Shown: positions 7,704 to 15,813 of the stretch, piece by piece | Position numbering within the stretch: position 1 is the first letter of the stretch | Layout of the letters: every line of letters begins with the position of its first letter | DNA from: Desulfobacteraceae bacterium CG2_30_51_40 | GTDB lineage: Bacteria; Desulfobacterota; DSM-4660; Desulfatiglandales; Desulfatiglandaceae | Reading direction: 5' to 3' | DNA: 34,378 bases | Assembly: GCA_001874005.1 (NCBI GenBank) | Contig: MNYJ01000105.1 | Location: 1-34,378 of the forward strand | Program-made: the position numbers and the translations under genes | Notes under the pieces: model-generated | Database searches by the model: none | Seen by the model: only the letters and a program-made list of their open reading frames with translations | What the model was told of the DNA's origin: nothing

Positions 7704-9290
7704 TTAGAATCCCATCTGAAATCTTGCAGTTATAACATCTTCCCTATCGCTGTAAATCGCAGTACCGCTAAGCGGATCACGAGCAATAAGAAGAGGTTTG
7801 TCGAATTCGGTTCTGGTGAAGTCCACTATGAACTTCACATACCTGCTCAAGAACCAGTTGACGGCGACGCTGTAAGCCTCCGCTCTTCTAACCGAATTGC
7901 CTTCCCTTATGAGATAGTCATAGACTGACTCCTCCGCCTCAAAAAGGTCGTATCGTACCGCAAGGCCAAGACCTCCCCATCCTCCTTCCCACAAGCTCTT
8001 TCGAGGAATAACCGGAAGGATTCTGCCTCCAGCCAATTCAGGCTCCTCACCTGTCAGCATCCAGAGGAGGGCTCCATAATAGTCTTCCATGCCGGCATCA
8101 AACCTCTCGGCGCTGGTGGCAATTCCCTCGAAATCCATCTTTGTGTATTCCCCATAGATCAGAAGAGGGCCATACGCCCATCCCATCTCAACGACATAAC
8201 GCGAACGCGAGTCAGCATCACGGATTATGTTAAACTTTGCGGCTGAAGCGACATCAAAAAAGCTTGTCAGGCCGGAAGTTTTGACATTAACCTGGACATT
8301 TGAGGCATCAACTTCCGCATAGGACGCAGACATACCAAAGTGCAGGTTCTCCAGCGGTCTGAAGCCAATCTCCTTGAATGGTGACAAACCGATCCTCCCG
8401 GTCAATTCAGGAGAGTCACTGTTGCCTCCGGTCGAGTCATCAGTACCATCCCCGTTAAATACTCCGACGGCGTAATAAGCGCGATTTTTGAGAAAGGCTC
8501 CGTGGAGCATCGCACCGAGGTCCCTTTGCGGGGTGAGATAATAACCCATTGACCTCTCGGCGAAGGGAACTACCTCGTCATCCGATACATGCTCCAGGCC
8601 GAACGGTTCTTTGAACTGCCCGATCCTGAATGAGGCAAAGGGAAGGATGGCAGATTCAAGATATGCATCCATAAGCCTGCGGCTTCCAGCTCCCTGGAAC
8701 TCGTATTCGAATTTGTATGCGAACCTTTTAAGGAGGTTACCGGATAGCGCAAGACGAACCCTGCGCAGGTCGAATTCGTTCTTTTGCGGATCTCCTTCAT
8801 CGTAGTCAAAATAACGATAGTCAGCCTGCAGGAAGGAGTTAAAACAAAGCGACAAGTCTTCCTTGTCCTCCGAGCCCAGGCAGAATCCATCGTCATAATA
8901 CGCCGACAAAGGTCTCTCGGTTCTATTCCTGTCTTCCAATATCGTTGCTTTCTCAGATGGCGAAGTGCCCCCTCCGCCGGCCGAACCAAGGGAAGAACCG
9001 CCTGAGCCTTGTGATGCCATGAGTGCCCTCTCCTTTTCTTCAAGAAAGCGCTCCTTCTCCTCAAGTGCCCTGTGAACCCTTGCCAGTTCTTTTCTCTCTT
9101 CGGCAAGAACAGCCCGCAGAGCATCTGCCTCCTGAGCGGTAAGGGTGCCTTTCCTCTGAAACAGGATGAGCAGTTCCTCCATGGCGCTTGTCTGGCCAAA
9201 ACATGGCAAAAGGGCTCCCGTCAGTCCATAACAAATAAGAATCAGCATAAAAAAAGCGATCTTAAAACCTCGTCCAACTTCGTTTTTCAT
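7704..9290 (-). CDS. Phosphate-selective porin OprO/OprP family protein
   Basis: 528 aa. The N-terminal hydrophobic segment (about 10-32) is a signal peptide. A coiled coil rich in E/K/R lies at about 55-95 (LAEERKELARVHRALEEKE), followed by a Gly/Ser linker and then a beta-barrel region of the OprO/P family (PF07396). Visible traits are FLQADYRYFDYD, FDLRRVRLALSGNLLKRFAYK, RIGQFKEPFGLE and the terminal ARFQMGF, whose final Phe is the usual outer-membrane assembly signal. Such porins pass small anions across the outer membrane; phosphate is the classic substrate, but oxyanions in general fit the TupA-like neighbour. First gene of a tight three-gene operon (29 nt to the next). An ATG at 9290 is used. 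A run of TTTATAGTC boxes lies upstream. Confidence 0.87.
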   Translation of the reverse strand: MKNEVGRGFKIAFFMLILICYGLTGALLPCFGQTSAMEELLILFQRKGTLTAQEADALRAVLAEERKELARVHRALEEKERFLEEKERALMASQGSGGSSLGSAGGGGTSPSEKATILEDRNRTERPLSAYYDDGFCLGSEDKEDLSLCFNSFLQADYRYFDYDEGDPQKNEFDLRRVRLALSGNLLKRFAYKFEYEFQGAGSRRLMDAYLESAILPFASFRIGQFKEPFGLEHVSDDEVVPFAERSMGYYLTPQRDLGAMLHGAFLKNRAYYAVGVFNGDGTDDSTGGNSDSPELTGRIGLSPFKEIGFRPLENLHFGMSASYAEVDASNVQVNVKTSGLTSFFDVASAAKFNIIRDADSRSRYVVEMGWAYGPLLIYGEYTKMDFEGIATSAERFDAGMEDYYGALLWMLTGEEPELAGGRILPVIPRKSLWEGGWGGLGLAVRYDLFEAEESVYDYLIREGNSVRRAEAYSVAVNWFLSRYVKFIVDFTRTEFDKPLLIARDPLSGTAIYSDREDVITARFQMGF

Positions 9291-9323
9291 GTGTGACCCC
9301 TTACCAGTATATGTCTCTCTAGC

Positions 9324-9430
9324 TTTATAGTCAGTAACGGTAATTCAAGGGTTTTTTATAGTCAATATTTTTTTATAGTCTATTAATTGTTTCTGATATA
9401 GCCTTTTATAAAACTATTAATAACTATAAA
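9324..9430 (-). promoter_or_regulatory. AT-rich operator/promoter region with repeated TTTATAGTC boxes
   Basis: TTTATAGTC occurs at 9324-9332, 9355-9363 and 9372-9380. An inverted ACTATAAA lies at 9423-9430 and a TTTTATAAAA palindrome near 9404-9413. On the minus strand TAGACT, 16 nt, TATAAA could serve as -35 and -10 for the porin operon. The repeat spacings (31 and 17) suggest cooperative binding by a regulator; the HTH-PBP protein at 3214-4206 is the obvious candidate, but this is inference. Confidence 0.45.
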
Positions 9431-9587
9431 TAACAACCATGATCCACCGGAATTTCGCACTGAAAACCTTAGGAATGAATTTGAGGAAAAGGCAGGCTAT
9501 AAAAGCCGGCGGAGTAGTTCAAACGGCAGCACAATTCCTATCCGGGGTGACAAGGACAACCGGATGGATATCAGAGTCTATATGAAA

Positions 9588-9846
9588 ATGGATCATCATA
9601 CCGGCGCGGTCCGTTATGCAGACTTTTACACTTGGATTCGGATTAAGTCCGGAATGACAGGTTAGATTTTCATCCTTCTTTGTGCCCTATCCGGGCATGG
9701 CGTTTTATATGAAAATGTCCCTTCCCTATATCCCTCCCCCTTTACCGTCGAAACGTCGGGATGCGGCGGCATTATTCCCTCCCCCTCGAATGGGGAGGGA
9801 GGGGTGGGGGTGATTTTCATCCTTCGTTGTGCCCCATTCGGGCATG
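9588..9846. repeat. Mosaic intergenic repeat array
   Basis: Boxes ATGAAAAT/ATTTTCAT delimit several modules: a degenerate GGATTCGGATTAAGTCCGGAATGAC unit, TGCCC hairpins at 9683-9697 and 9830-9844, and a G/C-rich unit whose G-runs (four, three, four, five) lie at 9792-9810. A palindromic insert CCGTCGAAACGTCGGGATGCGGCGG sits within the G/C-rich unit near 9740-9765. The preceding 9431-9587 shows nothing recognisable. Confidence 0.7.
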
Positions 9847-10363
9847 ACCGTTAGTAAAAGAGGTCTGCCCTCTGATCTGTGGGAAAGGGGATTTTCATGC
9901 TCGGGGGCGACTAAATCTTCCTGTCACGAACGTTTGGGAGCTATTCATGGTAAAGGGTAAGCAGAATCCCCAAGGCATGGCGGAAAGCAGTCAGGTATGC
10001 TGAGATTTTTTACCGGCTAAGTCCCACGCCCTGACGGATCACAACGAAAGATGAAAATAGCCAACAGGTTTAAGCTGTTATTATATAAATTGAATGGGCT
10101 ATAGACAAGGATCTGCCCTTTCCGGAAAATATTTTTTCGACACAGGCCAGGCCAGTTACTGCCTCAGGAAAAAAGGCGTTCGGCAAAAAAGTGATGAAAG
10201 AAGATGGAATAAGTGATACAGATCACATCATAGATCTGATGCTCAAGGGATTCGGCAGATAGATGCACACCAGGAGAAATCCGGAGTTTGCTTCCCGGAT
10301 CTGCCTGCTTGTGTCGCTGTTTTTCTATTGAGCGACAGAAGACTCTGGAAATGGGGGTAAACT
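9847..10363. other. Gene-poor interval upstream of the receiver-domain gene
   Basis: A half copy of the hairpin module (CACAACGAAAGATGAAAAT) lies near 10039-10058. A short open frame on the plus strand ends in LMLKGFGR with TAG at 10259-10261, but it lacks a convincing start or ribosome site and is not called as a gene. No RNA gene or clear promoter is seen. Confidence 0.5.
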
Positions 10364-10873
10364 ATGCCGCAAGATAGCCTGTTAAAGGGGAAGCGCCTAC
10401 TCATTGTAGATGATGAACCTGACGTTCTGGAGGTTCTGGAAGAGATGCTTGACATGTGTGAGGTCTCCAAGGCAACCACGTTCGAAGATGCAGGAGAACT
10501 GCTGAAGAAAAATGATTTTGATATGGCGATCTTGGATATTATGGGTGTTGACGGTTATAAGCTCCTCAATATCACCAAGCAAAAAAACATCACCGTAGTA
10601 ATGTTGACGGCTCACGCATTAAACCCGGACAATCTGGTCAAATCAATCAAGGAAGGAGCGAATTCTTATATTCCCAAAGAGGAGATGTCAAACCTCACTA
10701 CCTTCCTGATTGATATATTGAAATCCCAGGAGGATGGAAGGTCTTCCTGGAGTCCTTGGAGACAGAGGTTGTCTTCCTCCTTTTTTGAAAAGAAATGGGG
10801 ACGTAACTGGAAGGAGCAAGATAAGCAGTTCTGGGAGGATTTTGATTCTCGCGACAAGGAAAATAAGCCTTGA
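10364..10873 (+). CDS. Orphan response regulator with Trp-rich C-terminal tail
   Basis: 169 aa. Residues about 8-125 are a CheY-like receiver with all key residues: D16-D17 (acid pair), D58 in AILDIMGVDGY (phosphoacceptor), T82 and K105 (YIPKEEM). There is no DNA-binding or enzymatic output domain. The tail from 126 to 169 is short, charged and rich in Trp (SSWSPWRQR, KKWGRNWKEQD, FWEDF). I recall similar tails on stand-alone receivers of deltaproteobacteria, so it is probably a conserved interaction segment rather than noise. Good GGGGG ribosome site before the ATG. No kinase gene is adjacent; the closest intact one is at 31648. The DUF89 gene follows after 46 nt on the same strand, so co-transcription is likely. 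Confidence 0.88.
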   Translation: MPQDSLLKGKRLLIVDDEPDVLEVLEEMLDMCEVSKATTFEDAGELLKKNDFDMAILDIMGVDGYKLLNITKQKNITVVMLTAHALNPDNLVKSIKEGANSYIPKEEMSNLTTFLIDILKSQEDGRSSWSPWRQRLSSSFFEKKWGRNWKEQDKQFWEDFDSRDKENKP

Positions 10874-10919
10874 AGTCGCTGCTTCAAGACATTTTGGAGC
10901 TGTTATCGGAGCGTAAGGG

Positions 10920-11813
10920 ATGTTGATAAAGCCGGATTGTATTCCCTGCATCCTGAATATGGCCGTTACGTCCGTCCGCAAATTATCCCTGGATGAAATT
11001 CGTTTCAGATCATTGTTCAGCAGGATACTCAGGATTCCTTCTCTCAGGGGGGAATCCTGGGAGATTACAAGTCCGCAGGTCATAGAATCTGTAATGAAGC
11101 TCATAGTTGATGAGACAGGCGACCCGGATCCTTTCAGGGCGATAAAGGCCGACCAGAACAAGAGGATAATGGAGATTGTTCCTTTCCTGCGGAAAATCCT
11201 CAGCGAGGCCCCTGACCCCCTCTATCTGGCCGTCAAACTTGCCATCCTGGGCAATACCATTGATCTTATGATGGGAGATCGGCCTACAGACATAGAAAAC
11301 TTCATAACAGAAAGACTTAAAGCGCCTCTGGACACGAAGGCATACCTTGACTTCAGGGAAAAACTTGAATCATGCAACTCATTGGTCTATCTGGGAGACA
11401 ATGCCGGTGAAATTGTCTTTGATAAACTTTTGGTCGCGCTGATAACCCAGAGGCATGACATGGATGCGGTGTTCATTGTGAGAAGTGTCCCTGCCCTCAA
11501 TGACGCGACTATGGATGAGGCAAAAAGCATTGGATTGGACGAAGTAATAAGGGTGATTGAAAACGGGATAAACGGCCCCTGCCCCGGGACCTTGCTTGAC
11601 AGATGTTCGGCTGAGGTCTCAAATATTATGGCGGGAGCAGATATGATCATCTCAAAAGGCGGGGGGAATTTCGACGCCCTTGAGGGAGAACAGCCGGAGA
11701 TAAGAGACAAAATCTCATTCATGCTCCTTTCAAAGTGTCAACCTTACTGTGAGTACTTCTGCGTCCGTATGCACGAGCCTATCCTGGCCCACCTCGAAAA
11801 TATCGTGAAATAG
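10920..11813 (+). CDS. DUF89 (ARMT1-like) damage-control phosphatase family protein
   Basis: 297 aa, close to the size of archaeal and bacterial stand-alone DUF89 proteins. The N-terminal DCIPC motif (residues 6-10) is typical of this subgroup and may bind metal. YLGDNAGEIVFDKLL and SKGGGNFDALEGE are the two conserved DUF89 blocks that form the metal-dependent active site. Family members hydrolyse phosphate from damaged or toxic sugar-phosphate-type metabolites; the actual substrate here is unknown. ATG at 10920 with GGAG about 8 nt upstream, in the tail of the receiver operon. The downstream neighbour aspS is convergent with a 65-nt gap that shows no clear terminator. Confidence 0.85.
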   Translation: MLIKPDCIPCILNMAVTSVRKLSLDEIRFRSLFSRILRIPSLRGESWEITSPQVIESVMKLIVDETGDPDPFRAIKADQNKRIMEIVPFLRKILSEAPDPLYLAVKLAILGNTIDLMMGDRPTDIENFITERLKAPLDTKAYLDFREKLESCNSLVYLGDNAGEIVFDKLLVALITQRHDMDAVFIVRSVPALNDATMDEAKSIGLDEVIRVIENGINGPCPGTLLDRCSAEVSNIMAGADMIISKGGGNFDALEGEQPEIRDKISFMLLSKCQPYCEYFCVRMHEPILAHLENIVK

Positions 11814-11878
11814 TCCTGCCGGAGATTTATGCCTTAATATTCCATCTTATGGATTTTCACTGCTGGGCGCGGCCTGAG

Positions 11879-13663
11879 CTACTGACCTGCCAGTTTCAAT
11901 CCCAGCTCCTTTAACTGATCTTCGCTGACGGAGGAGGGGGCGTTGGTCATTACGCACTGGGCAGTGGTGGTCTTTGGAAAGGCGATGACCTCCCTTATGG
12001 AGGATGAGCCTATTAGAAGGGCTACAAGCCTGTCCAGACCGAAAGCCACCCCGCCGTGAGGAGGCGCGCCGTAGCGAAGCGCTTCCAGCAGAAAACCGAA
12101 CTTCGCATCCGCATCTTCCTTGGAAATACCCAGGAGTGAAAAGACCCTGCCCTGCATCTCCGGATCGTGTATCCTTATGCTTCCTCCCCCTATCTCAACA
12201 CCGTTTAAAACAAGATCGTAGGCCCTGGCCCTCACCTTCTCAGGTTCTTTTTCCAGCAGATCAAGATCATCGAGGTTCGGTGAGGTAAATGGATGATGCA
12301 CCGCATCGAGCCTCTTTTCCTCTTCGTTATACTCAAAGAGCGGAAATTCCGTAATCCAGACAAGGGAAAAGACGTCGTCCGGGATAAGCCCCATTTTCCT
12401 TGCAACTACCAGCCTGAGCCCTCCCATGATTGCGGTGGCCGTCTTGGCTCTGTCGGCCACCATTATGATCAGGTCTCCTTCCCGGGCAGACGCGGCATCA
12501 TTAACGGCTTTCCTGGTCCCATCGTCAAAAAACTTCTCAAGCGAAGATTGCCATCCGCCGGCCGTCACCTTCACCCAGGCAAGGCCTTTCCCGCCCAGTG
12601 ACTCGGCTTCCTTTGAAAGCTCATCTATCGCCTTTCTCGAAAAAGCGGCCGCGCCGCCCGGAACCGCCAGGGCCTTTACGCGGCCTCCGGCATCCACAAC
12701 CTTTCTGAAGACTCCGAAGCTGCTATTCCCAGCCATTTCCGTTATATCAGCCATCGGCAGGCCGAATCTCAGATCCGGCCTGTCCGTTCCATAAAGGGCC
12801 ATGGCTTTTCTGTAGGTCATCCTTCTGATCGGAAGCGATATCTCCCTTTTAAGCGCCTTGCTGAAGACATCCGAAACCATAGTCTCGCAGACAGCCATCA
12901 CATCATCTTCTCCAACAAAGGACATCTCTATGTCCACCTGAGTGAACTCGGGCTGCCGGTCGGCCCTGAGGTCTTCATCCCTGAAGCAGCGCACAATCTG
13001 GTAATACCGGTCAAAGCCCCCGACCATCAGGAGCTGCTTGAAGAGCTGTGGTGATTGCGGCAGAGCGTAAAAGAGCCCCTTGTTGACCCTGCTTGGGACC
13101 AGGTAATCACGGGCCCCCTCAGGGGTGCTCTTCGTAAGGAAAGGGGTTTCCACATCAACGAATCCCTGCCTGTTTAAGCACTCCCTGATGCAGGAGGCTA
13201 TCTGATGTCTTTTCAGAAACGCCTTGAATACCTGCGGCCTTCTAAGTTCAAGATAACGGTACTTTAGTCGCAGAACTTCGGACGCGTCAACGGCACCGTC
13301 CACCTGGAACGGAGTGGTCTCTGCACGGTTTAGGATCTTAAGATCAATTGCCCTGACCTCTATTTCGCCTGTCCCGAGATCCTTGTTTTCCTGCCCTGAA
13401 AGGCGTCTTGCCACTACTCCCTTAAGCGCTATTACCCATTCATTCCTCAAGAGGGAGGCCTTTTCGTGTGCCTGTGGTGATTCCGCAGGATCAAATACGA
13501 TCTGGGTAAGACCTTCCCTGTCCCTCAGATCCACAAAGATCAGACCGCCTAAATCCCTCCGGCCGTTTACCCAGCCCATAATAATTACTTCTCTTCCAAC
13601 ATCACCGGCGCTCAAGGTGCCGCAAGTGTCGCTCCTCCTCCAATTAACCATTGATTCGTTCAA
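11879..13663 (-). CDS. aspS: Aspartyl-tRNA synthetase
   Basis: 594 aa, the usual length of bacterial AspRS. N-terminal OB-fold anticodon-binding domain (GWVNGRRDLGGLIFVDLRDRE at about 30-50), class II motif 2 RCFRDEDLRADRQPEFTQVD (225-244), the bacterial GAD insertion in the middle, and motif 3 GVAFGLDRLVALL near the end. It charges tRNA-Asp with aspartate. The residue after RRD is Leu, as in the E. coli discriminating enzyme, rather than the His common in non-discriminating ones; this hints at, but does not prove, tRNA-Asp specificity. The start is a TTG at 13663 with GAGGTGA at proper distance; the ATG at 13651 is too far from that site. It follows hisS on the same strand, with repeats between. 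Confidence 0.95.
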   Translation of the reverse strand: MNESMVNWRRSDTCGTLSAGDVGREVIIMGWVNGRRDLGGLIFVDLRDREGLTQIVFDPAESPQAHEKASLLRNEWVIALKGVVARRLSGQENKDLGTGEIEVRAIDLKILNRAETTPFQVDGAVDASEVLRLKYRYLELRRPQVFKAFLKRHQIASCIRECLNRQGFVDVETPFLTKSTPEGARDYLVPSRVNKGLFYALPQSPQLFKQLLMVGGFDRYYQIVRCFRDEDLRADRQPEFTQVDIEMSFVGEDDVMAVCETMVSDVFSKALKREISLPIRRMTYRKAMALYGTDRPDLRFGLPMADITEMAGNSSFGVFRKVVDAGGRVKALAVPGGAAAFSRKAIDELSKEAESLGGKGLAWVKVTAGGWQSSLEKFFDDGTRKAVNDAASAREGDLIIMVADRAKTATAIMGGLRLVVARKMGLIPDDVFSLVWITEFPLFEYNEEEKRLDAVHHPFTSPNLDDLDLLEKEPEKVRARAYDLVLNGVEIGGGSIRIHDPEMQGRVFSLLGISKEDADAKFGFLLEALRYGAPPHGGVAFGLDRLVALLIGSSSIREVIAFPKTTTAQCVMTNAPSSVSEDQLKELGLKLAGQ

Positions 13664-13761
13664 CGCTTCACCTCATTTTTTCTACCGGCGATGCCGGGGA
13701 TTATTCCGTCTCCCAATAGTGTGATTTCATGCGTCCTTGCGGCTGTATCCTACAACCACTC

Positions 13762-13981
13762 CCGTATAGGGCACAATGAAAGATGAAAATACCTTACGTC
13801 CTAACCGGACCCGATCCGGAATCCAGATGTAAAAGACTGGATACCGGCATATGCCGGTATGGCGATGTATTTTCATATAAACGGTCATGCCGTGGCCGAG
13901 CGCAATTAAAGATGAAAATACCCCTTCGCTTCGCTCCTCCCCCCTTGACGTGGGAGGAAGGGGTGGGGGTGATTTTCATGT
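13762..13981. repeat. Mosaic intergenic repeat array between hisS and aspS
   Basis: Ordered modules: a half hairpin unit (TATAGGGCACAATGAAAGATGAAAAT), a GGATACCGGCATATGCCGGTATGGCG hairpin unit near 13840-13865, a degenerate hairpin unit, and a G/C-rich unit with G-runs at 13952-13969. ATTTTCAT boxes lie at each junction. It occupies over half of the 420-bp gap 13664-14083, which holds no gene. Confidence 0.7.
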
Positions 13982-14083
13982 AAATCTTCATTCCTGGGGA
14001 TTCAACATGCCAAGGGTCCAGACATAATTCCTCAGCCTCTAAGTAACGTTCTTTCAGGCTCGCTTATAAGAGGAAATCCGTCC

Positions 14084-15334
14084 CTAGTGTCTCTCAGCCA
14101 GACTTACCAGCCTATCCAAAGGCACAGTCTCCTGCGCCTTGGTTGCCATGTCCCGCACGATAGCCTCTCCCCTCTTGAGTTCATCTTCCCCCAGGATAAT
14201 CACTTTGCCGGCATTGAGCTTATCCGCCCTCTTCAACTGGGCTTTAAGGCCCTTTTCGCCGTATTCCATCTCCACGCGAAGGCCCTTTTTCCTGAGAGCG
14301 GCAATTATAGGAAATATCCTCTTCTTGCTTGCTTCACCCAGGGCCGCCACAAATATGTCGGCCCCCTTAGAATACCTTGGTATAGTGTCCTCCAGGAGTG
14401 CCGCCACCCTCTCCATTCCGACTGCAAACCCTATTGCCGGCATCTCAGGGCCTCCCAGCATCTTCACAAGCCCGTCATATCTTCCTCCGCCTGCGACCGC
14501 GTTCTGGGCGCCGAGCCGGTCAGTCTGTATCTCAAAGGTAGTCTTGCAGTAGTAATCAAGGCCTCTCACAAGATTGGGAGCAAATGTAAAGGCAAGGCCT
14601 GCCAGATCGAGATAGGACTTCACCTGGTCAAAGTGCTCCGCGCATCCCCGGCAGATGTGTTCGGATATGGAAGGCGCTCCCTTAATTGCCTCTTTGCATG
14701 ATTCCACCTTGCAGTCAAAGACCCTCAGGGGATTTAATTCCGCCCTTCTCCTGCAGTCCTCACACAGGGAATTTCTTATTCCGGAGAGATAACCACTTAG
14801 CGTGTTTCGGTATCCCGGACGACATGAGACGCAACCCAGGGAATTGATGCAGAGCCTTACTTCATAAATTCCTATCGCTTCCAGGATAGTCATGGCCATA
14901 ATCACCATCTCAGCGTCGCTCACAGGACCAGGATCGCCAAGAAGCTCCGCGTTTATCTGATGAAACTGCCTCAATCTTCCCTTCTGGGGTCTTTCATGAC
15001 GAAACATCGGACCAATAGTGTAAAGCTTATGCACTCCCCCGGCCTCGTGAAGGCCGTTTTGCAGATAGGCCCTCACCACGGATGCTGTTGCCTCCGGTCT
15101 TAGCGCCATTCCCCTTCCCTTGCTGTCGCTAAGCGTGTACATCTCCTTTGAAACGATATCGGTCTCCTGGCCTATGCCTCGGCTGAAAAGCTCAGTAAAC
15201 TCCATGGCCGGAGTCCTGATCTCAAGAAAACCAAAGGAAGAAAAGACCTTCCTCGCGGTCTCCTCTATCCCCTGCCAAAGCCCGGTTTCGGGCGGAAGTA
15301 TGTCTCTGAAACCCTTAATGCTTGAAAACTCCAA
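14084..15334 (-). CDS. hisS: Histidyl-tRNA synthetase
   Basis: 416 aa, normal bacterial HisRS length. Visible are the N-terminal IKGFRDILPPE, class II motif 2 region GPMFRHERPQKGRLRQFHQ, the histidine A-loop LVRGLDYYCKTTFE, AGGGRYDGL, motif 3 IGFAVGMERV, and a C-terminal anticodon-binding domain from about 330. It charges tRNA-His. A TTG at 15334 is the start, with GGAGG about 10 nt upstream. A cluster of cysteines in the middle (CVSCRPGY, CEDCRRR, CRGCAEHF) resembles the insertion found in several bacterial HisRS enzymes. Tandem with aspS downstream, as in many deltaproteobacteria. Confidence 0.95.
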   Translation of the reverse strand: MEFSSIKGFRDILPPETGLWQGIEETARKVFSSFGFLEIRTPAMEFTELFSRGIGQETDIVSKEMYTLSDSKGRGMALRPEATASVVRAYLQNGLHEAGGVHKLYTIGPMFRHERPQKGRLRQFHQINAELLGDPGPVSDAEMVIMAMTILEAIGIYEVRLCINSLGCVSCRPGYRNTLSGYLSGIRNSLCEDCRRRAELNPLRVFDCKVESCKEAIKGAPSISEHICRGCAEHFDQVKSYLDLAGLAFTFAPNLVRGLDYYCKTTFEIQTDRLGAQNAVAGGGRYDGLVKMLGGPEMPAIGFAVGMERVAALLEDTIPRYSKGADIFVAALGEASKKRIFPIIAALRKKGLRVEMEYGEKGLKAQLKRADKLNAGKVIILGEDELKRGEAIVRDMATKAQETVPLDRLVSLAERH

Positions 15335-15356
15335 AATAATCTGCCTCCAATCTATT

Positions 15357-15421
15357 TACCGTGAAAATACACCCCCTGCCCTGACCCTCCTCCGTCATGT
15401 AAGAACGGAGAATTTTCATGC
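15357..15421. repeat. Mosaic intergenic repeat, divergent G/C-rich module
   Basis: Opens with CGTGAAAATACACCCCC and closes with GAATTTTCATGCG, with the C-rich half kept and the G-rich half eroded (CTCCTCCGTCATGTAAGAACGGAG hairpin). Lies just upstream of hisS. Confidence 0.6.
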
Positions 15422-15449
15422 GCGGGAGCTACAAAACATATGATATCCA

Positions 15450-15588
15450 AAATCCGGGGTAGGTGCGGCTTCAGCCGCACAGGTAGCGTGCGCCGTGCGC
15501 CTGAAGGCGGACCTACAGGACCTGATCTCTGCTCTGCTTTCCCTGACCTGCGCAAAGCCATCCCTCCGATTTATTAAAATGATACGAT
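15450..15588. repeat. BIME-like double-hairpin repeat (copy 1)
   Basis: Two facing hairpins: GTGCGGCTTCAGCCGCAC, and then GTGCGCCTGAAGGCGGAC with one arm mutated, bracketed by GTAGGT and ACCTAC. The similarity to 27773-27913 runs for about 140 bp, including a shared GCGCAAAGCC tail and GATACGAT end. This is typical of REP/BIME elements mobilised by Y1 transposases; no such transposase gene is in the window. Confidence 0.75.
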
Positions 15589-15599
15589 GAAACTATCTC

Positions 15600-15741
15600 G
15601 TGTCCATCCGGAAATGAGATAGTTTCGTCGAGTTCAAGGCGGGCGATAATTTTAACCACAGGAATACATGGACGTATTTCGAGGATTAAAATTTGAGCCC
15701 AACGCCGAAATCGGTGAAAATAGCCATTTCCGGATGGACAC
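15600..15741. mobile_element. 142-bp MITE, copy 2 (reverse orientation, nested in an older copy)
   Basis: Same 17-bp terminal inverted repeats as at 1253-1394, opposite orientation, same length. The perfect 6-bp duplication TATCTC lies at 15594-15599 and 15742-15747. The flanks joined without the element read CGATGAAACTATCTCATTTACGG and continue to TTGAACAC, which matches a mutated MITE end. The rest of the 479-bp gap 15335-15813 is repeats. Confidence 0.9.
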
Positions 15742-15813
15742 TATCTCATTTACGGTTGAACACTAGCTATCAACCTGCTACAGCCAGTGACGCGAAAGTT
15801 ATCGCCTGGAAAT

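Noticed and set aside
9020-9110. Strong charged low-complexity stretch in the porin as a separate small gene
   Set aside because: It is the coiled coil that many OprO/P-family porins carry between the signal peptide and the barrel; same frame, no break.
10089-10261. Plus-strand open stretch of about 57 codons ending in LMLKGFGR before TAG
   Set aside because: No ATG, GTG or TTG with a ribosome site at a sensible place, no recognisable family, and it lies in repeat-rich sequence; too weak to call.
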